Positions 63,901 through 64,000 of a stretch of 64,000 nucleotides of DNA are shown in pieces. Source of the stretch: Pseudomonas sp. FP453 (lineage in GTDB: Bacteria; Pseudomonadota; Gammaproteobacteria; Pseudomonadales; Pseudomonadaceae); contig NZ_CP117435.1 of NCBI RefSeq assembly GCF_030687495.1, positions 310,001 to 374,000 on the forward strand, in the 5' to 3' direction. Below the pieces are notes generated by a model. The model saw only the letters and a program-made list of their open reading frames with translations, did not search any database and had not been told where the DNA came from. A program made the position numbers and the translations under genes. Position 1 is the first letter of the stretch. Every line of letters begins with the position of its first letter.

Positions 63901-64000
63901 ATGGCCAAGAAGCCGAAGCTGCCGCTCTTGAACCTCACGCCCGAACAGGAGAGTGAGGCTACCCTCAAGATCAAGCGGTTCATGGAAGATCGCTTCGAGC
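63901..64000 (+). CDS. DUF2164 family protein (partial)
   Basis: The ATG directly follows the hisH stop. The 33 codons present begin MAKKPKLPLLNLTPEQESEA and continue with KIKRFMEDRFE, matching the small DUF2164 proteins found between hisH and hisA in Pseudomonas. The rest is outside the window. Function unknown. Confidence 0.85.
   Translation, partial: MAKKPKLPLLNLTPEQESEATLKIKRFMEDRFE

Overview
The window looks like chromosome of a Pseudomonas of the fluorescens group. The evidence is a complete Lap biofilm-adhesin locus (lapE-B-C, lapA, lapD, lapG), REPIN-type repeats of the GTGGGAGCGGGCTTGCCCGC family, Fur- and FleQ-type sites, and hisB-hisH followed by a DUF2164 gene. Taxonomy is inferred from gene content only.

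Region by region. 1-1875: 5' part of a TonB-dependent siderophore receptor (minus strand) under a Fur box. 2088-3642: a candidate small RNA or attenuator, then an OprD-family porin. 3654-9174: a minus-strand cluster encoding a CHASE2 sensor without output domain, a small SH3-like periplasmic protein, an M48 lipoprotein protease and an M48 membrane protease. 9315-13334: a Fur-controlled iron cell-surface signalling set (ECF sigma factor, FecR-type regulator, TonB receptor with signalling domain). 13500-15870: a decayed island at tRNA-Thr holding an immunity gene and C-terminal remnant of a pore-forming, colicin E1-like bacteriocin, a broken acetyltransferase and the C-terminus of a tyrosine recombinase. 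A perfect 10-1-10 palindrome and two variants sit at the joints of these fragments.

15979-43967 is the Lap system. LapE, LapB and LapC form the type I secretion machine. LapA is a roughly 6,500-residue adhesin with about 37 repeats of 306 bp, a vWA domain and RTX repeats. LapD is the inside-out c-di-GMP receptor and LapG the periplasmic protease that cuts LapA at its N-terminal TAAG motif. The lapA frame is broken twice by clusters of single-base deletions inside near-identical repeats. The net change is a multiple of three, so consensus error is at least as likely as real inactivation.

44260-56500: an orphan BcsQ-like ATPase, a polar amino-acid ABC transporter (ATPase, binding protein, two permeases) with an overlapping methyltransferase gene, a GABA permease-like gene behind a sigma-54 type promoter, a conserved hypothetical, an alpha/beta hydrolase, a RelBE/ParDE-type toxin-antitoxin pair, a twice-frameshifted BASS/ACR3-like transporter and a GT39-like glycosyltransferase. 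56725-64000: tRNA-Phe, the asmA-like/mutY/yggX operon, an OFA-type MFS transporter, and the start of a histidine operon.

The best candidates for something unusual are the CHASE2/M48 cluster, the palindrome-jointed bacteriocin graveyard, and the higher-order repeat structure of lapA. No database search was possible. Family names rest on recognised motifs and gene order.
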